Source: a virus. Taken from it: 60,001 bases of DNA. A program made the position numbers and the translations under genes. The stretch is from positions 1 through 60,001 of the IMG/VR virus record IMGVR_UViG_3300042324_001336; one strand, written 5' to 3'. The notes beneath the pieces were generated by a model. That model was given only the letters and a program-made list of their open reading frames with translations. It had not been told where the DNA came from and ran no database searches. Of the stretch, positions 17,867 to 24,597 are shown one piece after another; the first letter of the stretch is position 1, and the number at the start of each line of letters is the position of its first letter.

Positions 17867-18074
17867 TTAGGATAATTTTAGATTGGTTTTCTATTTGTTG
17901 AACGTATTCTTCAAGGATCGTCTCCATTCCTGCTGCAATTAATTCAGTTAATTCTTCTTGTGAATTGACCATTCCCATTTGTTGAGCAAGTGCTAGGGCT
18001 TGAACTGTTTCGATTGCACCAGTTCTAGCTATTGTTTGGATTAATCCAAGTTCGGCATTTGTGTTTTCTGACAT
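17826..18074 (-). CDS. Hypothetical protein, 82 aa
   Basis: Helical, Ala/Gln/Glu-rich protein without recognised domain. A GTACAATA box lies 15 nt upstream. The long overlap with 17483-17866 is notable. Confidence 0.5.
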   Translation of the reverse strand: MSENTNAELGLIQTIARTGAIETVQALALAQQMGMVNSQEELTELIAAGMETILEEYVQQIENQSKIILNEAGSIREGNKPN

Positions 18075-18089
18075 AGTATTTGTTTTTTA

Positions 18090-18097
18090 TATTGTAC
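18090..18097 (-). promoter_or_regulatory. GTACAATA promoter-like box
   Basis: Variant of GTATAATA, 15 nt before the start at 18074. Confidence 0.4.
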
Positions 18098-18099
18098 TC

Positions 18100-18672
18100 T
18101 TAATCCTTTAAAAATTTTAAGATTTTATCCTTTATTCCAGACTGCTTAATGCCTTCCATTCGCTTTGGTGTAAGTACGAAATTATCTAAGGCCCACACAT
18201 CTTTCCAACTCTCGCCGCTTTTACCCATGTTTAAGTCGTCAATTGCAACCCAATGAGTTATTTCAGGATGATCGTGTAAGTACTGCTTAATTTCAATAGA
18301 TCTTACTTGTTCAAGATCCCAATCCGGTGACCAGATAAAAATACTTCCATGCACAGTACAGTCCTTTAGGTCTGGGGTAAATGCGATCGGCTTTTTACAG
18401 ATGCCCTTTGATTCATAATACTCGCCCATTTCTTCAACGGTCGCCCAACGTGTCCAATCTGAACTTACTACAATTTCAGCATCAGTCTGCTTTATAATAT
18501 CGTTAAGTATTGAAACTGCTTTCTGATTAAAGTTGTCAAATCTAAACTCAACTGGATTGTCTTTAGTATTAATTTGCATCGCAGTCTTAGACCTTTTAGT
18601 CTTCTTAAATCGACTTCCCCATTCAGTAGCTAGGCAAATAACTCCATCATGGTCTAAAAAAATTACCTTCAT
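18100..18672 (-). CDS. HAD-superfamily phosphatase of RNA-repair type
   Basis: 190 aa. DHDG at 7-10 (nucleophile and acid/base Asp), SSDWTRW near 69-75 (motif II Ser/Thr) and IDDLN near 144-148 (motif IV Asp pair). The order and the S-S-D/S-W element match HAD domains of 'Swiss army knife' RNA-repair proteins, which are thought to remove end phosphates. It could equally be a nucleotide phosphatase. It abuts 18672-18929. Confidence 0.75.
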   Translation of the reverse strand: MKVIFLDHDGVICLATEWGSRFKKTKRSKTAMQINTKDNPVEFRFDNFNQKAVSILNDIIKQTDAEIVVSSDWTRWATVEEMGEYYESKGICKKPIAFTPDLKDCTVHGSIFIWSPDWDLEQVRSIEIKQYLHDHPEITHWVAIDDLNMGKSGESWKDVWALDNFVLTPKRMEGIKQSGIKDKILKFLKD

Positions 18673-18929
18673 TAGTTACCTTGATTTGCATCATTTTTGA
18701 CGTACTCCAGCATTTGAGGAGTCGCTGCGATTAATTCAAATTCCTGATCAGTTAATCCAAATTCAGGATCCTCTTCTAATTCTTTTCGTAGGTGGTCGTA
18801 GTCTGCAGCGCTAGGCTCTTCAAAGAACCCACAAAAATGCAGAACGTACATTTCATTCTTTTTATCGTCTCGTCTTACTGCAACTATTCCGTGAGTAATG
18901 TCCTGGACGGTTTTATCCTCTGAGCTCAT
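18672..18929 (-). CDS. Hypothetical protein, 85 aa
   Basis: Acidic; HGIVAVRRDDKKNEMYVLHFCGF suggests a small beta domain, followed by helices. One-base overlap with the HAD gene and 17 bp overlap with 18913-19209 place it in the same operon. Not recognised. Confidence 0.5.
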   Translation of the reverse strand: MSSEDKTVQDITHGIVAVRRDDKKNEMYVLHFCGFFEEPSAADYDHLRKELEEDPEFGLTDQEFELIAATPQMLEYVKNDANQGN

Positions 18930-19209
18930 ATACTGAATTTTCTGTTTTAAATTTTACAAACTCAAACCTGCCGTCCGAGTCTTTGCGCTCTTCTAGAATT
19001 TCAGTTACTACAGTAGTCAACCAATAGTCTTGAGCTGAATAGGATCTGGCAGTAACTGATCCAACTAGGAGAGAGCATCCAACTACTGGAATTGAGTCAA
19101 CTACCTCTTTGTAGGTACGATCTTCGTTCCATGCGATTGCTTCAACTCGAGCTCCTCGTTCTTTGAACTCTTCTCGTCCGTCTGGGTGTATTTTAATTAA
19201 AGTCGGCAT
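18913..19209 (-). CDS. Hypothetical protein, 98 aa
   Basis: Predicted beta-rich small protein without signal peptide, overlapping both neighbours by 17 bp. Not recognised. Confidence 0.5.
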   Translation of the reverse strand: MPTLIKIHPDGREEFKERGARVEAIAWNEDRTYKEVVDSIPVVGCSLLVGSVTARSYSAQDYWLTTVVTEILEERKDSDGRFEFVKFKTENSVYELRG

Positions 19210-19441
19210 TGTTTTCTAGATTTTTTTGTATTCGGTCGTACATTTTATCGTCAATCTTATCTCTAAGGTTACGGTAAATAAGTATTCTTAAACTGGTTGG
19301 ATACTTTGTTCTTTCGAGCTTTTTGTCAAATAGATCAATTAACTTTCTAGCAACACTTTCCTGCATGGGATGCGTGCATGATGCAATAATATTTTCTATC
19401 CAGACAATAATATCCCCAGGTTGGTTACTTCTTGCGGCCAT
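19193..19441 (-). CDS. Hypothetical protein, 82 aa
   Basis: Basic helical protein (FDKKLERTKYPTSLRILIYRNL). It overlaps the next gene by 17 bp. Not recognised. Confidence 0.5.
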   Translation of the reverse strand: MAARSNQPGDIIVWIENIIASCTHPMQESVARKLIDLFDKKLERTKYPTSLRILIYRNLRDKIDDKMYDRIQKNLENNADFN

Positions 19442-19459
19442 AATTAATGGATTTTTTTT

Positions 19460-19801
19460 TTAATTAACTGAGGTCGTTAAACCGTCAGCCTTCTTTGAAG
19501 CGATAGGTTTTCTTGAGTGGCGAAATTTAACACCTTCGTCAGTAATCGTTACGTAGCACTGTTGACCTTCCAAGTTTTCAACAACCCAGCCAAAACAGCC
19601 TTGATCTGCGCACTCTACCAATATTTTGCGAGCATCCGCTGATTCAGGTAATTCTACAATTTCTCCAGTTTGATAGATTAACCATTTTCCAGGTTTATCA
19701 ACAAATACGGTCTTTGAATTTTCTGCCGTTATTATCGGCATTTGTGCACTTGCTGAGATGGTGATAATTGCACATACCATCGATAAAAATAAATTTTTCA
19801 T
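19460..19801 (-). CDS. Secreted small protein, 113 aa
   Basis: A clear signal peptide (MKNLFLSMVCAIITISASAQ) with a likely cleavage before Q20 or M21. The mature part has Cys67, Cys72 and Cys84 and a beta-rich look. It probably acts in the periplasm or outside the host. Second in order behind 19804-20025. Role unknown. Confidence 0.55.
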   Translation of the reverse strand: MKNLFLSMVCAIITISASAQMPIITAENSKTVFVDKPGKWLIYQTGEIVELPESADARKILVECADQGCFGWVVENLEGQQCYVTITDEGVKFRHSRKPIASKKADGLTTSVN

Positions 19802-19803
19802 GT

Positions 19804-20025
19804 TTACGAGTTTAAATTGTTAATTGTGTCTACTAAGTCGTTGATAACGCTCTTTGCTCCATTTAATCTTACCATTTCCTGGAAAATTGGGCCGTTGCAA
19901 TTCTCTTCAAAAAAGACTATTATATTTTCTTTGCCTGAACTCATGAAGTCGTATGCTTGCTTAATAAGCACTGCCTCATACAAGTCTTCTTTGTAGTCTA
20001 TTTTATCTAGTCCCATAATATTCAA
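19804..20025 (-). CDS. Hypothetical protein, 73 aa
   Basis: Acidic small protein. The ATG at 20025 overlaps the lipoprotein gene by 23 bp; an in-frame ATG at 20016 (MGLDK) would shorten that and is equally likely. Not recognised. Confidence 0.45.
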   Translation of the reverse strand: MNIMGLDKIDYKEDLYEAVLIKQAYDFMSSGKENIIVFFEENCNGPIFQEMVRLNGAKSVINDLVDTINNLNS

Positions 20026-20248
20026 ATGTTATTGTGTCTCCAGCCTTGCAGTGTTCTCTGCATGCAACCGTATCTCCATTCGTCAATACTGCTCTATATC
20101 GTGGAGACATTTCATCGTGAATTGATATTGGGGTCTTTTTAAAGGTACGTACCACCTTGTACTTTTCAATTCGAATTGGTTCCGGTTTGTTATAACCGCA
20201 GCTTGTTACCAACAAAGCCACGATTAAGAGACTAGTGTAGTATTTCAT
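20003..20248 (-). CDS. Small lipoprotein, 81 aa
   Basis: Signal with lipobox LVTSC (Cys17). The mature domain is beta-rich and contains RYRAVLTNGDTVACREHC. Probably anchored to a host envelope membrane. It overlaps 20245-20517 by 4 bp (ATGA). Confidence 0.55.
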   Translation of the reverse strand: MKYYTSLLIVALLVTSCGYNKPEPIRIEKYKVVRTFKKTPISIHDEMSPRYRAVLTNGDTVACREHCKAGDTITFEYYGTR

Positions 20249-20517
20249 TGCTCAACGAAGTTTTCTTTTGTGATTGCTAGGATTCGGTTTCTTTGAGAGG
20301 TCGTCAGCATATTGCGGTATTCCCACATCCAAGCCAAAGCCTTTCCAATTTCCTGTTCCATGTAGGAGGTGCCGCTGTTAAATAGATCCTCAGGATTTTT
20401 TGAAACATCGTCCTCTTCAAGTTCTTCTTTTAAATCTTCGTACATTTCTCGCTTTTCACGAGATGATAATTCCGATAAGATATCAGAAACGTCTACGTCT
20501 ACTTCGAATGTTGCCAT
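20245..20517 (-). CDS. Hypothetical protein, 90 aa
   Basis: Acidic N-terminal half with DVDVSDILSELSSREKREMYEDL, Trp-containing helical C-terminal half. First gene of the run 20517 to 18100; a GTATATTA-like box lies about 24 nt upstream (20541-20548). Not recognised. Confidence 0.5.
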   Translation of the reverse strand: MATFEVDVDVSDILSELSSREKREMYEDLKEELEEDDVSKNPEDLFNSGTSYMEQEIGKALAWMWEYRNMLTTSQRNRILAITKENFVEQ

Positions 20518-20565
20518 AAGTATATTTTTTGTTTATTACTTATAATATACTAATAAAAACAAAAA

Positions 20566-20587
20566 AAGTCCCACAAAAGTGAGACTT
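20566..20587 (-). terminator. Rho-independent terminator
   Basis: On the minus strand AAGTCTCAC-TTTT-GTGGGACTT pairs fully with one G-U and is followed by TTTTT. It closes the gene at 20611-21003. Confidence 0.8.
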
Positions 20588-20610
20588 CAAAAAAAAAAAA
20601 TGATGAATCG

Positions 20611-21003
20611 TTAATTTGACTTAAAAATCATACCCACTGCAATTCCGACAACTGCCGTTACTATAATCCATAGTATTTTAGTTACAGTAGATTTCCATGA
20701 CATAAGCTCCTTATGTTCATCCAATATTACTTGATAAATTCTAGCCTCCTCTTCCTTCCTTTTACGAAATTCAGTGTTCTTATTTACTCTAACGACAATA
20801 CCGTCTTCAGGATCAAGCAGCTGCTTTTTGATCTGTCTCAGATCTTCGTGCATGTCCTCTTGGGAAGATTCTAAACCTTCCATTCTCTCTTGAATTATCT
20901 TAAGTTCGCCATTTGGCAATTTGGCCTTGATTACGTCGAGCGCATCAAGTATGTCGTTCATCATAGTATCGACATCTTGGTTATTTCTAGTTCTACCGCT
21001 CAT
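20611..21003 (-). CDS. Tail-anchored coiled-coil membrane protein (XhlA-like)
   Basis: 130 aa. A long charged helix (about 12-100) precedes a C-terminal transmembrane segment (SWKSTVTKILWIIVTAVVGIAVGMIF). The layout resembles XhlA-type lysis accessory proteins or small membrane proteins of large phages. It has its own terminator downstream. A lysis role is inference. Confidence 0.5.
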   Translation of the reverse strand: MSGRTRNNQDVDTMMNDILDALDVIKAKLPNGELKIIQERMEGLESSQEDMHEDLRQIKKQLLDPEDGIVVRVNKNTEFRKRKEEEARIYQVILDEHKELMSWKSTVTKILWIIVTAVVGIAVGMIFKSN

Positions 21004-21024
21004 TTGATTAGCAAGAAAAGTTTT

Positions 21025-21321
21025 TTAGAATCCGCCGTTTTCGTCGGTGTGTGCTTCAATATCGTTAGCTGATGTTTCAACTTCAATATTAGGTTCATTG
21101 TCAGAAGTTCCTTCTTCTGAATCATCTTGCATGTGGTTTGGAACGTTGTGTTCAGTTTCTCCGCCTTCTACTTCTTCAGCTGGTGCTGGTAATAGTGCTT
21201 GATCTTCTCCGCCCTGTGGCATTTCAGCAGTATGGTCCATTTCGTGGCCCATTTCCTGACCCATTTCGCCTGTTCCTTGTTGAACGAATTCTTCGAAACT
21301 TAAAATTTTATTATTATGCAT
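21025..21321 (-). CDS. Acidic late protein with capsid-targeting-like N-terminus
   Basis: 98 aa. The start MHNNKILSFEEFVQQG matches the shared N-terminal pattern; the rest is disordered, very acidic and Met/Gly/Gln-rich with GQEMGHEMDH repeats. A GATAAATAA late motif lies 19 nt before the start. Likely an internal head or scaffold-type protein. Confidence 0.6.
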   Translation of the reverse strand: MHNNKILSFEEFVQQGTGEMGQEMGHEMDHTAEMPQGGEDQALLPAPAEEVEGGETEHNVPNHMQDDSEEGTSDNEPNIEVETSANDIEAHTDENGGF

Positions 21322-21340
21322 TTGTTTGAATAATTTGAGT

Positions 21341-21349
21341 TTATTTATC
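21341..21349 (-). promoter_or_regulatory. Late promoter motif GATAAATAA
   Basis: It lies on the minus strand upstream of 21321. Confidence 0.55.
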
Positions 21350-21389
21350 TGTATAACTGGAACATTTAGAGCCCCGCTCAGGACTAATG

Positions 21390-22196
21390 TTACTCAGTTA
21401 TGGAGGTTCCGCAATTAGGGCAGAATTTCCAACTTGATTTTTTGTGGCGAGTACCGCAACCTGTGCAATAAGAGCGAATTTCTCCCATTTCAACAGGTTT
21501 TTTACTTTCCGGTAGAATCTGCCACCTGACGGTTGTACAGCTCCATGAATTGTATTGGCCGTCTGCATATTCGAAGTTTTGACTAGAGCTTTCGCCCTTT
21601 TCAATTCGACCCGTTTCCATCGACCCCGGTATTCCGGCTGGACCTTGAGGGCCGTTTGAACCTTGTGGACCTAGCGAACTTGCGCAGTAAAATGCATTAG
21701 CTGAACCTCCAATATTAGAAGTTAGCGTATGACCTGGCCACTGGTGAGTCGTGTACGTAAATGGCTGTTGCCAAATATTCGTACCTGAATTGCCGTTTAG
21801 CTGATAAGACGATTCATCATAGAACTGTACTTCGACCTTGCCGTTATCGGCGATTGCTCGAACAGTTCCAGTTGACGTATCAACGTCGTAAGTTTCAAAC
21901 TTGAATTTTTTAGCAACATCCATAAATCTTTCAAGATAGACTCTCTGGCCTGGTTTCACGATAATTCCTGCATTCGATAACAGTTTCCCATTTATCCAGA
22001 TTTTTGCAAGAACTGGTGTTGTTTTTGGATTGTGCAGTTCAATTTCAAAATGTGAACTGTCTTTTAGATAGACTGACTGACCGTAGGTCTTTAGTCTTCC
22101 CCTGCCCTTTGTTATGTGGGCAGTAGGTTGGGGTTGGCTGCTGAAAGTATTAAATACTGCAGTTGAACCACCAGTTGTGATTGTTTGTTGGTACAT
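21390..22196 (-). CDS. Virion protein with collagen-like segment and C-terminal zinc ribbon
   Basis: 268 aa. A beta-rich N-terminal domain (1-170, GRGRLKTYGQSVYLKDSSHF) is followed by a short collagen-like Gly-X-Y stretch (GPQGSNGPQGPAGIPG, about 176-192) and a C-terminal zinc ribbon with two C-x-x-C pairs (CTGCG ... CPNCG). The first domain looks like a virion decoration or fibre protein. The zinc ribbon on such a protein is unusual. No late box is obvious; short inverted repeats flank the gene. Confidence 0.6.
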   Translation of the reverse strand: MYQQTITTGGSTAVFNTFSSQPQPTAHITKGRGRLKTYGQSVYLKDSSHFEIELHNPKTTPVLAKIWINGKLLSNAGIIVKPGQRVYLERFMDVAKKFKFETYDVDTSTGTVRAIADNGKVEVQFYDESSYQLNGNSGTNIWQQPFTYTTHQWPGHTLTSNIGGSANAFYCASSLGPQGSNGPQGPAGIPGSMETGRIEKGESSSQNFEYADGQYNSWSCTTVRWQILPESKKPVEMGEIRSYCTGCGTRHKKSSWKFCPNCGTSITE

Positions 22197-22335
22197 AGTA
22201 GTTATGTTATTTTTTGCTCATCTATTTGTAACCTTTCGCGATTACTCAAGGGCTCGTAAACCCTAGACGAACAGAGCGAGGCTCTATGTTCCAGTAATAT
22301 TTAACTCAGAAAATTTAGAAAGTTTCTCGAGAAGA

Positions 22336-23232
22336 TTAAGCGATTGCTTTAAGTGAAATAGGTTCAGCAGTTCTCTTATCGTATACGTAAAGTGAATCTG
22401 CGATTTTTGTCTTTACCCAGTCCCCATTTTCTCCAATTGGGAGCTCGACTGTATCTCCAGGATTTAGAGTTTTGGCAATCTTTCTGCCATCCGGTAAAAT
22501 AATTCCCAATTTCAAGAATCGGTCTTCTCTAAAAGAATCACGGTTTAGGACACCATCAATTGTGCATTCAGTGAACTCTTTTAGGAATGGAATAAACACC
22601 TTAATTTTTCTACCAGCTGCGACTGAGTATTGTTGTTCTCCGCTAATAACTGCTGGAGTATAGGCAGCTCTTCTTTCTGGGATTACTTGACCGTCTTCTG
22701 TAAGTTCAAATACGCTATTTACTGTCTCTTCTGGTAATTCATATACGGTAACTGATCCAGTTTTACCCTTTCTAGAAAGATGATTTTCCAAATCCATTTG
22801 AATATCTTTATGAGACATTCTGTGAGGGAGCACCTTGATTGTTGTAAGAACATCATCTGAAATATAGGCGAAAACTCGCTCGCCGATGTGAATTTTTTCA
22901 ATCTCTCCACTAAATGATTTTACAGACATTGTTACTGGATAAGAGGTACCCTCTATCTTTAAGAATGGTGCAACTACTGGTAGGGCTTTATGGCCTGATG
23001 GAAATTGAGTTCTCTCAATATGGTCTTGGCTCTTTTTAAATTCAGATTTAATAGCATCAATGAGTTGAGAGTAGACTTCGTTTATTTCAAATCCAGCTTC
23101 TCGAATAAATTGTCTCGCTGGCTTAGGTAAGTTAATTGACTCTAGATTATAGATTCGTTGATCTATACGACCCTCTCCGTGAGAAGAGATTCGGGCTTCA
23201 GTTATGAATTGTGTAAATTTAAGTAACTTCAA
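22336..23232 (-). CDS. Internal head protein candidate with capsid-targeting-like N-terminus
   Basis: 298 aa. The start codon is TTG at 23232: this frame gives KLLKFTQFITEA, nearly identical to the N-termini of four other genes, and no in-frame ATG lies upstream. A perfect TATAAATA box lies 23 nt before it. Residues 16-30 contain SSHGEGRIDQRIYNL, reminiscent of the H-x-x-x-R motif of small RelE/BrnT-like toxins, but no full domain is recognised. The C-terminal half is beta-rich. Confidence 0.65.
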   Translation of the reverse strand: MKLLKFTQFITEARISSHGEGRIDQRIYNLESINLPKPARQFIREAGFEINEVYSQLIDAIKSEFKKSQDHIERTQFPSGHKALPVVAPFLKIEGTSYPVTMSVKSFSGEIEKIHIGERVFAYISDDVLTTIKVLPHRMSHKDIQMDLENHLSRKGKTGSVTVYELPEETVNSVFELTEDGQVIPERRAAYTPAVISGEQQYSVAAGRKIKVFIPFLKEFTECTIDGVLNRDSFREDRFLKLGIILPDGRKIAKTLNPGDTVELPIGENGDWVKTKIADSLYVYDKRTAEPISLKAIA

Positions 23233-23255
23233 AATTAATCATTCTATTTGAAGTT

Positions 23256-23263
23256 TATTTATA
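23256..23263 (-). promoter_or_regulatory. T4 late promoter TATAAATA
   Basis: Exact match on the minus strand, 23 nt before the TTG start at 23232. Confidence 0.65.
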
Positions 23264-23271
23264 CGACTCGA

Positions 23272-23484
23272 CTACTTCCCTACGTATTCTGAAGGCAGAT
23301 CTGCAGGTTTAAATACTCTACAGAAACCAAAATGGACCCATCGATTAAGGAAATCTACTGAGTATTCCTGCTTGTCGGTAGTGACCATTCCATTAATTGG
23401 ATCGCTTGAGCCCTTAATTATAGTTTCATTAGGTTTGTCCTTTCTAGAAAAGACTATGATATTACCCTTTTTTAAATTTGCCAT
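23272..23484 (-). CDS. Hypothetical protein, 70 aa
   Basis: The frame is open to 23526, but that part lies in the tRNA-Arg gene, so the start is placed at the ATG at 23484 (MANLKKGNIIVF). Beta-rich (KOW/SH3-like look), function unknown. Probably cotranscribed with the upstream tRNA. Confidence 0.5.
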   Translation of the reverse strand: MANLKKGNIIVFSRKDKPNETIIKGSSDPINGMVTTDKQEYSVDFLNRWVHFGFCRVFKPADLPSEYVGK

Positions 23485-23499
23485 GTTGATTAAGTTAAG

Positions 23500-23572
23500 T
23501 ACCCCAGGAGGGATTCGAACCCCCATCTCACGGTCCGTAGCCGTGTGTTCTGATCCATTGAACTACCGGGGC
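23500..23572 (-). tRNA. tRNA-Arg(ACG)
   Basis: Full cloverleaf; anticodon loop CTACGGA between CACGG/CCGTG; no encoded CCA. It needs A34 deamination to read CGN codons. Confidence 0.93.
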
Positions 23573-23581
23573 AGGTACTAA

Positions 23582-23812
23582 TTAGTTTCGGTTATGTGCA
23601 GCTTTCCAGCGCTCTTGCAGACCTTCCCAGTAGCCACTTTCGTTTTGAAAACGTTGAACCACTTGAACATCTTCGGGAAAACCTAGTGCAAGCTTAGCCT
23701 GATTACGAATATCAGCCTTCATAATTGTCTGAATCAAGGCTGTGTGAAACGATCCAGCTGTTCCAATCTTATAGAACATGAATTCTCTTTCTGCGTTTGT
23801 TATTTCTTCCAT
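23582..23812 (-). CDS. Hypothetical protein, 76 aa
   Basis: Small helical protein lying between two tRNA genes. A GTACAATA box stands exactly 5 nt before its ATG. Not recognised. Confidence 0.5.
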   Translation of the reverse strand: MEEITNAEREFMFYKIGTAGSFHTALIQTIMKADIRNQAKLALGFPEDVQVVQRFQNESGYWEGLQERWKAAHNRN

Positions 23813-23817
23813 AGCTA

Positions 23818-23825
23818 TATTGTAC
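23818..23825 (-). promoter_or_regulatory. GTACAATA box, leaderless spacing
   Basis: Box, 5 nt (TAGCT), then the ATG at 23812. Confidence 0.5.
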
Positions 23826-23836
23826 TAAATAATTTG

Positions 23837-23910
23837 TAATCCAGGCAGGACTCGAACCTGCGACCTACCGCTTAGAAGGCGGTTGCTCTATTCCACTGAG
23901 CTACTGGACT
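23837..23910 (-). tRNA. tRNA-Arg(TCT)
   Basis: Cloverleaf with anticodon loop CTTCTAA on ACCGC/GCGGT; no encoded CCA. Confidence 0.93.
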
Positions 23911-23911
23911 A

Positions 23912-23999
23912 TGGCGGAGAGTGGAGGTCTCGATCCCCATTCCCTTTCGGGAACCGCTCGCTTAGCAGGCGGCGACAACACCTTGTTGCTTCACTCTCC
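23912..23999 (-). tRNA. tRNA-Ser(GCT)
   Basis: Class II tRNA with long variable arm (TTCCCGAAAGGGAA), loop CTGCTAA, CCA encoded. The anticodon stem has only three good pairs (GCCGC/GCGAG), so decoding efficiency is uncertain. Confidence 0.8.
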
Positions 24000-24004
24000 A
24001 TTAG

Positions 24005-24085
24005 TACTCCCGGTGGGACTCGAACCCACAAGCATTGCGCACTCGATCTTAAGCCGAGCGTGTTTACCAGTTTCACCACGGGAGC
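24005..24085 (-). tRNA. tRNA-Leu(TAA)
   Basis: Class II; anticodon loop CTTAAGA on CTCGG/TCGAG; no CCA. Confidence 0.93.
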
Positions 24086-24092
24086 ATTTTTG

Positions 24093-24168
24093 TACCTCTG
24101 GTGGGATTCGAACCCACAAAATCTCTTGATCCTAAGTCAAGCGGCTTTACCAGTTTACCCACAGAGGC
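24093..24168 (-). tRNA. tRNA-Leu(TAG)
   Basis: Anticodon loop CTTAGGA on CTTGA/TCAAG; no CCA. A second Leu(TAG) is at 30310-30390. Confidence 0.92.
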
Positions 24169-24171
24169 AGT

Positions 24172-24249
24172 TGGGGTAAACGATCGGGATCGAACCGACG
24201 ACCTCCTGAACCACAATCAGGCGCTCTAACCAACTGAGCTACGTCTACC
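24172..24249 (-). tRNA. tRNA-His(GTG)
   Basis: Loop TTGTGGT on CCTGA/TCAGG. The extra 5' G(-1) opposite C73 needed by HisRS is encoded, as is CCA. Confidence 0.93.
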
Positions 24250-24264
24250 ATGTAAAAGAACGAG

Positions 24265-24348
24265 CGGAAGAGTGAGGTATCGATCCCCATACCCGAAGGT
24301 ACCACTAGTTTTCAAGACTAGGTCCAGCGCCAGCTGAATTACTCTTCC
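24265..24348 (-). tRNA. tRNA-Ser(TGA)
   Basis: Class II; loop CTTGAAA on CTAGT/ACTAG; variable arm GGTACCTTCGGGTA; no CCA. Confidence 0.92.
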
Positions 24349-24356
24349 AGTTTTTG

Positions 24357-24426
24357 AGGTCAATGTTGGAATCGAACCAACTCCTCAGATTTTGCAGACC
24401 TGACGGCCTCCACGACCAAACTGACC
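24357..24426 (-). tRNA. tRNA-Cys(GCA)
   Basis: Loop CTGCAAA, discriminator U73, no CCA. First tRNA of cluster 1 in transcription order. Confidence 0.9.
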
Positions 24427-24434
24427 AAAAACAA

Positions 24435-24464
24435 AAAAGGCTTAAACGTTAGTCTAAGCCTTTT
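24435..24464 (-). terminator. Rho-independent terminator
   Basis: Stem AAAAGGCTTA/TAAGCCTTTT followed by TT on the minus strand. It lies between the leader ORF at 24489-24560 and the tRNA cluster, so cluster 1 may depend on read-through or processing. Confidence 0.75.
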
Positions 24465-24488
24465 CAGTAGAAGTTTTCTTATCTTACA

Positions 24489-24560
24489 TCACGGCCTAGA
24501 CACATCGAGACTTAATCTCAACGAACGTAAACAAAGTGAATGTAAGGATAATGTTTTCAT
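24489..24560 (-). CDS. Putative 23-aa micropeptide ahead of tRNA cluster 1
   Basis: Short frame MKTLSLHSLCLRSLRLSLD... rich in Leu, Ser and Arg. It is kept only because a GTATATTA box lies exactly 5 nt before its ATG, the same geometry seen at eight longer genes, and a terminator follows it. It might be a leader peptide or chance. Confidence 0.3.
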   Translation of the reverse strand: MKTLSLHSLCLRSLRLSLDVSRP

Positions 24561-24565
24561 GTTAA

Positions 24566-24573
24566 TAATATAC
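24566..24573 (-). promoter_or_regulatory. GTATATTA box, leaderless spacing
   Basis: Box, 5 nt (TTAAC), then the ATG at 24560. The nearest candidate promoter for tRNA cluster 1. Confidence 0.5.
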
Positions 24574-24597
24574 TACAATATTTCTAATTGGTTTTAT

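Noticed and set aside
23372-24179. Plus-strand frames over tRNA cluster 1
   Set aside because: Same reason: antisense translations of tRNA genes.
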